The notes beneath the pieces are model-generated. The model worked only from the letters and a program-made list of their open reading frames with translations. It did not search any database and was not told the origin of the DNA. Of a stretch of 64,000 nt of DNA, positions 10,486-19,805 are shown one piece after another. Numbering within the stretch: position 1 is the first letter of the stretch; each line of letters begins with the position of its first letter. The stretch comes from JBBDJB01 sp040880125. Lineage in GTDB: Bacteria; Planctomycetota; Planctomycetia; Pirellulales; JBBDJB01. Made by a program: the position numbers and the translations under genes. The stretch covers positions 62,001-126,000 of the forward strand of contig JBBDJB010000012.1 in assembly GCA_040880125.1 (NCBI GenBank), read 5' to 3'.

Positions 10486-12349
10486 GCTGGGGATCCTCGA
10501 CAGGCTGAAGTTGGAAGGTGTGGGTGCGAGGTTGCGTGTGCTCGCGAATGGTCGCTTCCACGGACGCAATCAGTGGATCGAATTGGGGAATCTCGCTGGC
10601 GTTATTGCCTTGCTCGTGCTTGCGGAAGAGGAACAGATACGTCTCGTTTTGCGGACGCCAGCGGTGAAAGAACAGCTCGTTCTTCTTTTGAATCGCTTCC
10701 CGCAATCTCTCCACTTGCCCCTGCGCCGCGGGATTGGAAAACCGCACGCCGGCGGCCCACTGGTCCGCATCGGCGGCTATCGCCTGCTGACCGCCGATCG
10801 ACAGCGAGTATCGACCAGGAGCGAGTCCGCGCACCCGCATCTGGCAGGCAGCTTCGCCTTGCGCGGCCGTTTCATCGGCGGAGTACTCGCCCGGGGCAGC
10901 CGGTGGCGGCAATCGCCGATCGACCGCCGAAAACGAAACGCCGCCGACGACGACCTGGAACTTCTCGATCTGGGTTCCGACCGCGTCGAACGTGCCCGCC
11001 GCTGGATCCACTTCGACGTTCCAGCGAAATGGCTCGGCCTGGAGACACTCTTGCAGCAACTGTCCGGTATACCAATAGCCCAATGCGGTGAAATGCAAGC
11101 CGTCGCTCGTCAGATTCCCGAAAGGTGCCGCCTCCGGCGAGGAACGTTCGCCGGCGAGCTTGGCGTGCAGATCGACGAGCATGCAGTCCCGCTGACGGGC
11201 GACCTCGCGGATCGCTTCGGCGTACAGGGCGACATCGCGGTTGCGCGCGGCCGGGTCCGGAAGCGGTGGCCCCAGGTTCTCCTGCGGCGGCGGTGTCACC
11301 AGGGCGACCATTGCCCCGGTGTCTTGCAGCACGTCCAGCAGCCGCTCCAGACCGCTCACGAATTCCGGCAAGCCGGCCGCGCCCTGAAACGACTCATTGC
11401 CGCCGTACGCGACAAAGATCACCGTCGGCTCGGCCTCCTGGACGCTGGCGACCAGGTCGGTGAAGCCGTCGGCCACGCTGCCGAACCGCGCCCGAGCCGT
11501 GCCGAAGACGGTATCGCCGCTCCAACCGAGATTGCGAAACGTCACGTCCCGCCCCGGGTAATGAGCCGCCAGCATCGTCTCCCAATAGGCGGACCGCTGC
11601 TCGCGCTCGATGAGCGTGTTGCCCAGCAGCACGACGCGGTCGCCGTCGAGCAACTCCAGCGGCTCGGAGGCGGAACGATTGGGAATCGCTCGCCGCGTCT
11701 TGAGAGGCGTGGTGGTGGCGACCGCATCTCCCCACGGTGCCGCCTGGAGAAACGGCCCCAGCACGTAGGCCTGATTCCACGTCAACTTCCGCGCGGCTTG
11801 CGGATCCCAGCCGCCGGGCGGTTCCATGGCCGCCTCCCAACTGGCGTCCGAAACGTGCACGACTTCCGCGCCCTCCGGCGGCTGGACGACCAGCCGCGCC
11901 GCCAAACCCGCCGGCCCCTCGCCGTTGCGGCATTCAATGCGAATCTCGTTCTCACCGTCCTTCAAGAACTGCGTGACATCGTACCGATCCAGCGTTTGCC
12001 AGTTGTTACCGGATCCGATCCGGCGCCCGTTGACGAACAGTTCGTAGCGGTCGTCGCACGTCAATTCAATCCGCCCCTTTACGGGCCCGCTCAACGCGAC
12101 CGACTTGCGGAACGTGCAGTTGAGCCGCGGCGCCTGCTCGTTCGCCCCAGCCACACCCCAGATCCATTGCGGCGTCGGCGAGCGCTGCGCTTCGGCCGTG
12201 CAGGCGGTGAGACAGCACACGACCAGGCCGAACAGCCATCGTGCACCAATGAATTGCCCGGCCAAGTGGTCGGAGGCGCTTCGAGAAGTGCGTCGGGGCG
12301 CCGAATCGACAAACGTCGGACTGAGATGGCTCTTTCGAACAAGTTGCAT
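10475..12349 (-). CDS. SGNH/GDSL-like hydrolase with Thr in the nucleophile position
   Basis: A 624-aa exported protein. The signal peptide is about residues 35-55 (WLFGLVVCCLTACTAEA), the lectin-like beta-sandwich residues 75-195 (galactose-binding fold pattern DDRYELFVNG), and the SGNH hydrolase about 235-470. Block I reads GDRVVLLGNTLIERE, so the usual GDS Ser is Thr245. Block II NLGWSGDTV, block III YGGNES and block V DGLHFT are intact. The family deacylates sugars or lipids; the Thr could still act or the enzyme may be altered. It lies in an operon between DUF1501 and the haem dehydrogenase, so a glycan deacetylase role is inferred. ATG 12349 was chosen over one 72 bp upstream because it is closer to the signal sequence; neither has a strong ribosome site. 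Confidence 0.8.
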   Translation of the reverse strand: MQLVRKSHLSPTFVDSAPRRTSRSASDHLAGQFIGARWLFGLVVCCLTACTAEAQRSPTPQWIWGVAGANEQAPRLNCTFRKSVALSGPVKGRIELTCDDRYELFVNGRRIGSGNNWQTLDRYDVTQFLKDGENEIRIECRNGEGPAGLAARLVVQPPEGAEVVHVSDASWEAAMEPPGGWDPQAARKLTWNQAYVLGPFLQAAPWGDAVATTTPLKTRRAIPNRSASEPLELLDGDRVVLLGNTLIEREQRSAYWETMLAAHYPGRDVTFRNLGWSGDTVFGTARARFGSVADGFTDLVASVQEAEPTVIFVAYGGNESFQGAAGLPEFVSGLERLLDVLQDTGAMVALVTPPPQENLGPPLPDPAARNRDVALYAEAIREVARQRDCMLVDLHAKLAGERSSPEAAPFGNLTSDGLHFTALGYWYTGQLLQECLQAEPFRWNVEVDPAAGTFDAVGTQIEKFQVVVGGVSFSAVDRRLPPPAAPGEYSADETAAQGEAACQMRVRGLAPGRYSLSIGGQQAIAADADQWAAGVRFSNPAAQGQVERLREAIQKKNELFFHRWRPQNETYLFLFRKHEQGNNASEIPQFDPLIASVEATIREHTQPRTHTFQLQPVEDPQRDD

Positions 12350-12490
12350 AGGAAAGGCCTTAAGCGGGGCAAGTTCATAAAATCGAAGGATGGATGGTCC
12401 GAAGCGGCCGCGCATTGCCACGGATGGGCGACCGACATTGCCGGTTGCCCGATCATTATCGCTGCGCCGACGCCGTCGTTCAATCGGCCG

Positions 12491-13954
12491 CTAAGCGAGG
12501 ATTTCCGAGATCACGTGTCCGTGCACGTCGGTCAGGCGGCGATCGATGCCGTTGTGGCGAACCGTGAGCCTGGTGTGGTCGATGCCCAGCAGGTGCAGGA
12601 TGGTAGCATGAACGTCGTAGCAGTAGGTAATGTCCTCGACGGCCTTGTACGACCACTCGTCGGTAGCGCCGTACGAGACGCCGCCGCGAATGCCGCCGCC
12701 GCACAGCCAGTTGGTGAAGCCGAACGGATTGTGATCGCGCCCCTTGCCGCCCTGGCTGCAGGGCATGCGGCCGAACTCCGTGGTCCAGAGGATGATCGTG
12801 TCGTCGAGCAGCCCGCGCTGCTTGAGGTCCTTGATCAGCGCGGCGGCCCCGATGGCCAGCCCTCGCCCCAGCGGGCCGTGGTCGCGCGCCAGATCCTCGT
12901 GCGAATCCCAATTGCGTCGCGGAAATCCGTTGTCGGCCCCGCTCCAGAGCTGGACGAACCGCACGCCCTTTTCCAGCAGGCGCCGGGTGATCAGGCAGTT
13001 GCGCCCGAAGTCTTCCGCGTCCGGATCGTTCAGCCCGTACATGTCCTGGATGTACTGCGGCTCCTGCGAGAGATCGAGAATCTCCGGCGCACTGAGCTGC
13101 ATCCGCGCGGCCAGCTCGTACGAGCGAATACGGGCGTCAAGCCGCGAGTCGCCCGGCCGCTCGGCGTGATGCCGGCGATTGAGCTGGCCCAGCACCGCGA
13201 GCGTATCGCGGTCGATGTCCGGCCGGACGAAGCTGTTCTCCGGCGGAAACAGGTCGGCAATAGGCGTTTCGGCGCTGGGGCGGATCAGCGTCCCCTGGTG
13301 CTCGGCCGGCAGGAAACCGGCGGCCCAATTCTTCGGTCCACCCGGTGCAAAACCCCGCCGGTCCGGCAGCACGACGAATGTCGGCAGATTCTCGTTCGTG
13401 CTTCCCAGCCCGTAGCTGATCCAAGCCCCCATGCCCGGAAAGCCGGGCTGCACGAACCCGGTCGCCTGCATGAACGTGGCCGGGCCGTGCACGTTCGACT
13501 TGCTGACCATCGAATGGATGAACGCCATGTCGTCCACGCACCCGCCCAGCGGCTCCACGATCTCGGTCATGTACTTGCCGCACTGGCCGTAGGGCCGCCA
13601 CTTCCATGGCGAAGCCATCACCGCGCCGGGCGTCGACTGGAACAGCTCGACCTTCTCGCCCGGATCAAAGTCCTGGCCGTGCTTTTCCGCCAGCAGCGGT
13701 TTGTAATCGAACAGGTCGCACTGGCTCGCCGCGCCCGACATGTACATCTGGACGACGCGCTTCGCTTTCGGCGCAAACTGCGGCAAACCCGTACGCGGCG
13801 AGTCGGCCGTGTCCGCCAGCAGACCATCGCCGCCGAGCAAGCTGGCCAGCGCGATCCCGCCCAGCCCGCCGCCGTAGCGCCAGAGGAACTCGCGCCGGTC
13901 GACGAAGGAGCCGTCCGCTCTGGGCTGATCGTGGTTGCCGGCCAGTTGCGCCAT
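12491..13954 (-). CDS. DUF1501 protein (Tat-exported, sulfatase-like)
   Basis: A 487-aa protein with a twin-arginine signal at residues 19-22 (DRREFLWRYGG) followed by a hydrophobic stretch (GGIALASLLGG). The rest matches the DUF1501 family, an alkaline-phosphatase/sulfatase-fold group abundant in planctomycetes (landmarks KAKRVVQMYMSGAASQCDLFD, GRMPCSQGGKGRDHN, TTEFGRMP). The activity is unproven; in this phylum the gene almost always follows a DUF1549/DUF1553 gene, as here with a 12-bp gap. GAGAG lies 9 bp before the ATG. Folding in the cytoplasm before export suggests a cofactor or metal is inserted first. Confidence 0.92.
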   Translation of the reverse strand: MAQLAGNHDQPRADGSFVDRREFLWRYGGGLGGIALASLLGGDGLLADTADSPRTGLPQFAPKAKRVVQMYMSGAASQCDLFDYKPLLAEKHGQDFDPGEKVELFQSTPGAVMASPWKWRPYGQCGKYMTEIVEPLGGCVDDMAFIHSMVSKSNVHGPATFMQATGFVQPGFPGMGAWISYGLGSTNENLPTFVVLPDRRGFAPGGPKNWAAGFLPAEHQGTLIRPSAETPIADLFPPENSFVRPDIDRDTLAVLGQLNRRHHAERPGDSRLDARIRSYELAARMQLSAPEILDLSQEPQYIQDMYGLNDPDAEDFGRNCLITRRLLEKGVRFVQLWSGADNGFPRRNWDSHEDLARDHGPLGRGLAIGAAALIKDLKQRGLLDDTIILWTTEFGRMPCSQGGKGRDHNPFGFTNWLCGGGIRGGVSYGATDEWSYKAVEDITYCYDVHATILHLLGIDHTRLTVRHNGIDRRLTDVHGHVISEILA

Positions 13955-13966
13955 CGCGAAGATCTC

Positions 13967-16900
13967 TCAGTCGACGAACATAAGTTCATTGGTATTGAAC
14001 AGCAACCGGCAGAAGCTGGGCAGGCCGTGCTCGCTCGCGAACTCGACCAGCAGGCGACTTTCCTCTTCCGTGGGAGCGCGGCCCAATGCCAGGCAATAGG
14101 CCCGGTCGATCTGCTGCGGCAGTTCACCGCCGCCGGCCTGCAATCGCGCGGCAAAGTGCTCCGACATGCGGACCACCAGCGGGTTGTTCAGCAGGGCCAG
14201 CGACTGCAGCGCCGTGAGCGTTTCATTCCGCCTTTCCACGATCAGCGAGGGATCCGCGCAGTCGAGCACTTCCATGAACGGGTCGGGCACGCTGCGCACG
14301 ATGAAGCGGTAGATCGATCGCCGGTGCGACGCCGGGTCGTCGACGTCGTGCTTGCCATAGAGATAGTGGGGCGAATGCTCCGGTTTCTCGATCACGAACG
14401 CCTCGAAGCCGGGGCCGTACATCTGCCGGTCAAGCTTACCGGCCAACAGCAGCACCGTGTCGCGCACCGCTTCGGCCTCCAGCTTGCGGCGGTTCATCCG
14501 CCACAGGAACCGATTGCCGCGGTCGGCTTCCGCGGCGTCCTCGCGCGAGAGCGAGCTTTGGCGGTAGGCGGCGCTGGTGACCATCAGGCGGTGCAGGTCC
14601 TTGAGCGACTGCGAGCCGTCGCGAAACTCGGCCGCCAGCCAGTCGAGCAGCTCCGGATGGGTCGGCTCGGCGCCCATCCGGCCGAAGTCGTTCGGCGTCT
14701 CGACGATGCCCCGCCCGAAATGGTACAGCCAGACTCGGTTGACGATCGACCGCCACGTGAGCGGATTGCGGCGATCGACCAGCCAGGTGGCCAGCGCGGC
14801 GCGGCGCTGCCCCTCTTCGTGCCCTTCGGCCAGCTCGAACCGCGACACCAGATCGAGGCAACCGACGGTGCCCGGCACGACTTCGTCTCGCGGCGAGGTG
14901 ACTTCACCGCGGCCCAACACGTGGATCGGGCGCGGCTCGCGCGGCTGCACGGCAAATACCGCCTGCGGACCGGGAAGCGAAGCCAGGCGGGCTTCCACCT
15001 CGCTCAAGTCAGCAGCCGTCTGCTCGACGGCCTGAAGCGTGTCTGCGTCCACCAGGCGGTCCAACATGGCCGCGCGTGCGACCCGCAGTTCGTTCAGTTC
15101 CCGCTCGATCACGATCCGCCGGAGCAGCCCGTCCCACACGTCGTGCGGCTGGTGCAAGCCCGACCGGCTGCTGTAGCCGTCGACCAGATAGGCCGCCGAC
15201 CAGCGGCCTGTGTCGATCGAGTCGAGTGCCGTGACCGCCCCACCTTCGGCGAGATTGCGATCGCCCTGGAGGACTTGCATCTCCGCCAGCGCCAGGGCAA
15301 AGTCCTCGCGCCGCTCCCAAAGCCGGGTGGCAGTGAGCCGCACATATCTGGCGCGGGCCGCCAAAGGTTCGTCGCCGCCGATGGTGACCGGCTGGTCGCC
15401 GGGATTGGCCACGTCGCGATCGGTGTGGTCGACGATGACGCTCGCCGCTTCAAAGTCCGGGTCGCTGGAGACCTCTACTTTGTAACGCAGGGGAAAGCCA
15501 AAGCCGGGCGTGTCGGGATAATCGGTCGGCCGCGCCGGGACAAGCCGGATCTGGTCGATCGCCTGCGGGGAGCCGAGATCGATCTGCACCCATTTCTCGG
15601 CGTCCGGCGTCGTCTCCAACTGGCTGTGATATCCGTTGCTGGGACTGCCGGCGGTGGCTTGGGCCAGTTGCTCAACGCTGCTCAGACCGAACATGCCGTC
15701 GACCAGATAGTTGCGTCCCCAACTGGAGGATGCCTCGATCGTGTCGCGCGCCGTAACCGTGCGATCGGCCGCGATATTCTGCCTGTCCGACAGCACGGCC
15801 AGTTCCGACAGCGCGAAGATATAGTCTTCGGTCCGCTCCCAGAGGCGCGTCGTCGTCACGCGGACATAACGCCCGGTAGTGCCTCGCGGTGCTTCAATCG
15901 CGACCGAAGTACCGCGGGGATTTGGGAAGTCCGCGGCCGTGTGGTCGGCGAGCACCGTCACGCCCTCGGCGAACTCGGCATCGTCGCTCACCTCCACGCG
16001 AAAGCGTGGCGGGAAGCCGAAGCCCGGACCATCGTGTCCGCCGTAAGCCACGTGCGCGGGAAACAGCAACACGTGTTCGATCGGCCTGACTTCTCCCAGA
16101 TCGACCTGCACCCATTTCACCGACTCCGGCGCCGGCTCGATTTGGCTGTGGTAGCCCAGCGTGCGATCGGCGATCTCGCCGCTCAACACCGGCAAATCGT
16201 CAAGCCGCGCCTGAAGCCGCTGTTGTCGCTGATCCAGCGATCGAATCTCCGGGCTTTCCTGCCGGGCGATCTGCTGCTGCAAGGCCTGCTGCCGGTCGCG
16301 CAACTCGCGCTGCCGCGCCAACAGCTCGGAGCGGCGTCGCCGCAACTCTGGGTCGGCGTAGTAGTCGCGGTCGCCGCGCTCGACGCCTGCAAACACCGCC
16401 TGCAGGCTGTAGTAGTCTTCCTGCGTGATGGGGTCGAACTTGTGGTTGTGGCAGCGGGCGCACTGCACAGTAAGGCTGGCGAACGTGTTGATCGCCGTGG
16501 CGACCATGTCGTCGCGGTCGAGGTTTCGGGTATTCTTCTTATCGATGGTTCCCTCGCGCAGCTCGACGTGGCCCACCCAGTCCCAGGGTCCCGCGGCGAT
16601 GAAGCCGGTCGCCACAATACCGTCGGCCGAATTGGGGTAGAGCACGTCGCCGGCCAACTGCTCCTCGACGAAGCGGCCGTACGGCTTATCATCGTTGAAT
16701 GCCCGGATCACGTAGTCGCGGTACGGCCAGGCGTTTGGCCGCAGCTTGTCCTTGTCGAAGCCGTGCGTATCACCGTAATGTGCCACGTCCAGCCAGTGGC
16801 GAGCCCAGCGCTCGCCGTAGTGCGGCGAATCGAGCAGCCGCTCGACCAGATTTTCATACGCCCTTGGGTCGCGATCCGCGAGAAACGCTTCCACTTCCTG

Positions 16901-17536
16901 CGGCGAGGGCGACAGACCGATCAGGTCGAAGTACAGCCGGCGGATCAACGTGCGGCGATCCGCCGCCGGCGAGGGCGAGAGCCCATGCTCCCGCATCTTC
17001 GCGACGAGAAAGGCGTCGATCGGAGTCCGCGCCCAAGCGGCGTCTTCCTCGCTGAGCACCGGCACGGGCGGCTTTTCGATCAGCCGCAACGACCACCAGT
17101 CCGTATCTTTTACTACTGGCTCACTGAGGCGCAGCCCGGCCGGCCACTTCGCGCCGGAATCGATCCATCTCCGGATGAGAGCGACCTGGTCGGGCGTGAG
17201 CGGCTCGCCGTCCTTGGGCATCATCGGCGCCGAGCCGCTGATGTAGTCGACCAGCAGGCTGTCCGCCGATGCACCCGGGGCGATCGACTCTCCGCTGTCA
17301 CCGCCGGTCAGCGCATCGTCGGTCGTCTCGAAAGAAAGCCCCCCGCTGCGCTCAGCGGCGTTGTGACAATGCAGGCACCGCGCTTCGAGCAGCGGAGCCA
17401 CGCGCGTGCGGAACAGGTCGGCCTCCTGCGCCAAGCTCAGCGGTGCCAACAGCGTGACGAGCAGCCCCAGGGCGCCGGCCCATGGCGAGGCGAATCGTGG
17501 CGCGAGGATTCCACCAGGACCGTCGAAGGCCGCCAT
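13967..17536 (-). CDS. Haem c / DUF1549 / two discoidin domains / DUF1553 protein
   Basis: A 1189-aa exported protein and the first gene of the four-gene operon. It has a signal peptide at residues 18-37 and a cytochrome-c-like domain with CLHCH (C54, C57, H58). DUF1549 follows (about 150-360), with a second CxxCH (CARCHNHKFDP) near its end, then a charged coiled coil. Two F5/8-type-C (discoidin) domains follow, each with the pattern WVQVDLG..I..V.L.PA and GFGFP.R..VEVS. DUF1553 is at the C-terminus (about 920-1189, GRAPTEEESRLLVEFA). Discoidin domains bind sugars, so anchoring to polysaccharide is likely. ATG 17536 is preceded by AAGGGA at a suitable distance; an upstream start at 17590 lacks one. 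Confidence 0.92.
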   Translation of the reverse strand: MAAFDGPGGILAPRFASPWAGALGLLVTLLAPLSLAQEADLFRTRVAPLLEARCLHCHNAAERSGGLSFETTDDALTGGDSGESIAPGASADSLLVDYISGSAPMMPKDGEPLTPDQVALIRRWIDSGAKWPAGLRLSEPVVKDTDWWSLRLIEKPPVPVLSEEDAAWARTPIDAFLVAKMREHGLSPSPAADRRTLIRRLYFDLIGLSPSPQEVEAFLADRDPRAYENLVERLLDSPHYGERWARHWLDVAHYGDTHGFDKDKLRPNAWPYRDYVIRAFNDDKPYGRFVEEQLAGDVLYPNSADGIVATGFIAAGPWDWVGHVELREGTIDKKNTRNLDRDDMVATAINTFASLTVQCARCHNHKFDPITQEDYYSLQAVFAGVERGDRDYYADPELRRRRSELLARQRELRDRQQALQQQIARQESPEIRSLDQRQQRLQARLDDLPVLSGEIADRTLGYHSQIEPAPESVKWVQVDLGEVRPIEHVLLFPAHVAYGGHDGPGFGFPPRFRVEVSDDAEFAEGVTVLADHTAADFPNPRGTSVAIEAPRGTTGRYVRVTTTRLWERTEDYIFALSELAVLSDRQNIAADRTVTARDTIEASSSWGRNYLVDGMFGLSSVEQLAQATAGSPSNGYHSQLETTPDAEKWVQIDLGSPQAIDQIRLVPARPTDYPDTPGFGFPLRYKVEVSSDPDFEAASVIVDHTDRDVANPGDQPVTIGGDEPLAARARYVRLTATRLWERREDFALALAEMQVLQGDRNLAEGGAVTALDSIDTGRWSAAYLVDGYSSRSGLHQPHDVWDGLLRRIVIERELNELRVARAAMLDRLVDADTLQAVEQTAADLSEVEARLASLPGPQAVFAVQPREPRPIHVLGRGEVTSPRDEVVPGTVGCLDLVSRFELAEGHEEGQRRAALATWLVDRRNPLTWRSIVNRVWLYHFGRGIVETPNDFGRMGAEPTHPELLDWLAAEFRDGSQSLKDLHRLMVTSAAYRQSSLSREDAAEADRGNRFLWRMNRRKLEAEAVRDTVLLLAGKLDRQMYGPGFEAFVIEKPEHSPHYLYGKHDVDDPASHRRSIYRFIVRSVPDPFMEVLDCADPSLIVERRNETLTALQSLALLNNPLVVRMSEHFAARLQAGGGELPQQIDRAYCLALGRAPTEEESRLLVEFASEHGLPSFCRLLFNTNELMFVD

Positions 17537-17662
17537 AGAGGATCCCTTGAAGTTGTTAACCGCCCCACGACGAACGGACTGCAGCCTCACACGATTGTCC
17601 GGACCCTCGCACGGTCCTGCGACCGCCGATCCACGCTCCGCACGGCAGGGTGCAACACCAGT

Positions 17663-18148
17663 TTAATCGGTCTCGTGTCCGTTGGCCCCGTGCACATGAC
17701 CGTGCTGCAACTCTTCGTCGGTAGCCTCGCGGATGCCGACTACGGCCACGTCAAACGTGAGCGGGATGCCGGCCAGAATATGATTGCCGTCGAGCGTGAC
17801 TGCTTCGTCGTCGACGTCAACTACCGTCACCACCCGCGAACCGTCCGGCTCCACGACACGGAGTTGCATACCGACCGCGACTTCGTCCAACTCGGCCAGA
17901 TCCTGTTTCGGAGCGCGCTGCACGAGCCGCTCATCGCGCTGACCGTAACCTTCTTCGGGCGGTACGGTCGTCTGGAAGGAATCGCCCTCGGTTTTGCCTT
18001 CCAAGGCGTTCTCCAGCCCGGGAATCAGGCCACCGACTCCATGGATGTACGAGAGCGGCCCCACCTGTTCGGAGCTATCCAGCACCGTTCCCTTAGGATC
18101 GCTGAGTTTGTAATCGATGGTGACGACCTTATGCTTGGTGACTTCCAC
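17663..18148 (-). CDS. slyD: SlyD-like FKBP-type peptidyl-prolyl isomerase
   Basis: A 161-aa prolyl isomerase and chaperone. The FKBP half-domain is at residues 1-65 (GPLSYIHGVGGLIPGLENAL), the insert-in-flap chaperone domain about 70-120 (QRDERLVQRAPKQDL, MQLRVVEPDGSRVVT), and the FKBP completes with NHILAGIPLTFDVAVVGIREA, the SlyD hallmark. The tail HGHVHGANGH is histidine-rich as in metal-binding SlyD. The frame is open for another 129 codons upstream, but AAGGAG lies 7 bp before GTG 18148 and the family begins exactly there. It sits alone, upstream of and in line with the haem operon. Confidence 0.93.
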   Translation of the reverse strand: MEVTKHKVVTIDYKLSDPKGTVLDSSEQVGPLSYIHGVGGLIPGLENALEGKTEGDSFQTTVPPEEGYGQRDERLVQRAPKQDLAELDEVAVGMQLRVVEPDGSRVVTVVDVDDEAVTLDGNHILAGIPLTFDVAVVGIREATDEELQHGHVHGANGHETD

Positions 18149-18530
18149 GAAAGTGCTCCTTACGGAGAAAGGAAAAACGAGCGACGATGGTTCGTGTGGC
18201 CACGTCGGCGGCCGATCGTTCACCGCCGCATCCCTGTCACAATCCGCCGTTGTCGCGGTGTGAAGCGACGTGTGATCGCTACGCGGATGCTGCTGGGATT
18301 GCGGTTGTCCAACACCTACGAGTGTACCAAACGTGCCGTCCAGCGGCGAGTCGCTCGCCGCGGCCGCACCGACACGCGTAATCAGTATTTCCCAGCTTCG
18401 GCCTATGCATGCGAGATACGTGCCAATCGGAGCAAAACTTATGAATGCTGCTGCAGCCGAACCGCTCGATTGCGAGAGCGGATGCCTGCAAGTACCTGCT
18501 GGATGGGCTCGTTTGGACATTCCCGATGCC

Positions 18531-18546
18531 GCCAACGTACGTTGGC
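18531..18546. promoter_or_regulatory. Perfect 16-bp palindrome, candidate regulator site
   Basis: GCCAACGTACGTTGGC is its own reverse complement. It lies 30 bp upstream of the -35 of the promoter for the gene at 18676, a position usual for an activator. No loop is present, so a dimeric DNA-binding protein is more likely than an RNA hairpin. Confidence 0.4.
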
Positions 18547-18575
18547 AGTCATGGGCGGGCCGGATTCGACCGGCG

Positions 18576-18604
18576 TTGTTGCTGGATAGGAGCAGGGATA
18601 GAAT
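18576..18604 (+). promoter_or_regulatory. Sigma-70-like promoter for the gene at 18676
   Basis: TTGTTG at 18576-18581 and TAGAAT at 18599-18604, spacer 17 bp, about 70 bp before the ATG. Confidence 0.5.
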
Positions 18605-18675
18605 TCGGACTAAGCCGCGTCTCGCACAATGCCTGCGACACTTAATCTCTATTTCTTCACGATACGACTCACCGA

Positions 18676-19773
18676 ATGATCCGCTTTCGTTCCAATTCGC
18701 CGCGTGGACGCGCCCTGCTATCGCGCCGCGACAGCCTGCGCCTGCTGCTGATGGTGTTCGTCCTGGGTTTCGTCCTGTTGGCCATGGACCGCGCGCGGCA
18801 AGCGGAGAGCTGGAGTTGGTTGTGGACGCTGACCACGGAATCCGAATCGAGGGATCAGCGACGCGAGCAGATGCGCACCGCGTCGCCGGGCAACTCTAGC
18901 GGCGAGATCGACACCCGCATTCAGAGCAAGGAGCCGCTGCCGCCGGGCGTGTTCATTGCACAGCGGGAGGCGACCGATTCGCAAAACCCCGGCGAAGCCG
19001 ATTTTCCGGGCATAGTGCCGGAACATTTGCAGGTGGTGGAGGATCACGCATTTTTTCGGGCCGACGAACATGCTGCCTGGTTCAATCTGCTCAGCGTGCT
19101 GCGCGCGGCGGACAAGGCCGAGCTAAAGCAGGCGGCGGAGCGGGAGGTGAGCTTCATTCAGCTCTATCAACAGCCGGAGCAATACCGCGGCCGATTGGTG
19201 CATGTGCGCGGGAGTGCGCGTCGAATCATCCACAAGCCGGCGCCGCCCAACGAGGCGGGTATCGACGGCTACTATCAAGTCGTACTACGCCCGGCCGATG
19301 GTCCAGCCTCGCCGCTGTTGGTGTACTGCCTAGCATTGCCGGAGGGGCTAGCGATTTCTGAGGATATGAACGAGGAGGTCTCGGTCACGGGGTTCTTTTT
19401 CAAGAATCTCGCCTATCGAACCGAAGCGCAAGCTGGCGAGGGTCCGCTGGTGCTCTCGGCGCCTACCGTCCTGGCCGCTTCGCTCGACTGGAAGCCGCCA
19501 GCGGCCGAGGCGGACACGCCCACCGTGACCGCCAGGAACATGCTGATCCTGACGGGCATATCTGCATTGGCCGGACTGGCCGTGGCCGCCTGGCTGTGGC
19601 GACGCAGCCGCGAAGTTCCTAGTTCTCAGATGCTTGCTGATTCGCGTGGCATCGTAACGACCAAAGTTCCGGACCAGATCGACAGCGCCAGCGTGGGCCG
19701 CACAATGGACCAGCTCGCCCGGGAAAGCTCAAACGCCCCGGCGACGGGTCGACCGCCGTGCGATGCGGATTGA
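18676..19773 (+). CDS. Unrecognised membrane protein with one OB-like module
   Basis: A 365-aa protein. A membrane helix or uncleaved signal is at residues 17-36 (LLLMVFVLGFVLLAMD) and a second helix near 290-310 (MLILTGISALAGLAVAAWLW). Between them lies a module at about 165-255: YRGRLVHVRGSARRI, YYQVVLRP, LLVYCLALPEGL, VSVTGFFFKNLAYR. The same ordered motifs occur twice in the next protein, so the two genes form a pair. The spacing of beta strands resembles an OB-fold, but the function is unknown. The gap to the next gene is 32 bp, indicating one operon. The region between the helices is probably periplasmic. Confidence 0.75.
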   Translation: MIRFRSNSPRGRALLSRRDSLRLLLMVFVLGFVLLAMDRARQAESWSWLWTLTTESESRDQRREQMRTASPGNSSGEIDTRIQSKEPLPPGVFIAQREATDSQNPGEADFPGIVPEHLQVVEDHAFFRADEHAAWFNLLSVLRAADKAELKQAAEREVSFIQLYQQPEQYRGRLVHVRGSARRIIHKPAPPNEAGIDGYYQVVLRPADGPASPLLVYCLALPEGLAISEDMNEEVSVTGFFFKNLAYRTEAQAGEGPLVLSAPTVLAASLDWKPPAAEADTPTVTARNMLILTGISALAGLAVAAWLWRRSREVPSSQMLADSRGIVTTKVPDQIDSASVGRTMDQLARESSNAPATGRPPCDAD

Positions 19774-19805
19774 GGCAACATGAACGACAAGCAGCACGGG
19801 GATAG

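Larger units (their letters stand above)
18149..18675. other. Divergent intergenic region, 527 bp, no supported gene
   Basis: Between slyD (leftward) and the gene at 18676 (rightward). It carries a perfect 16-bp palindrome at 18531-18546 and a promoter at 18576-18604. Open frames here have no recognisable domain. Confidence 0.6.

Noticed and set aside
7672..11091. 1139-codon plus-strand frame
   Set aside because: Antisense shadow of the dehydrogenase and SGNH genes, with no recognisable domain or ribosome site.
10373..18589. 2738-codon open frame on the plus strand
   Set aside because: It runs antisense through the whole four-gene haem operon and slyD. High GC and codon bias keep this antisense frame open; the translation is Arg/Gln/His-rich and shows no domain.
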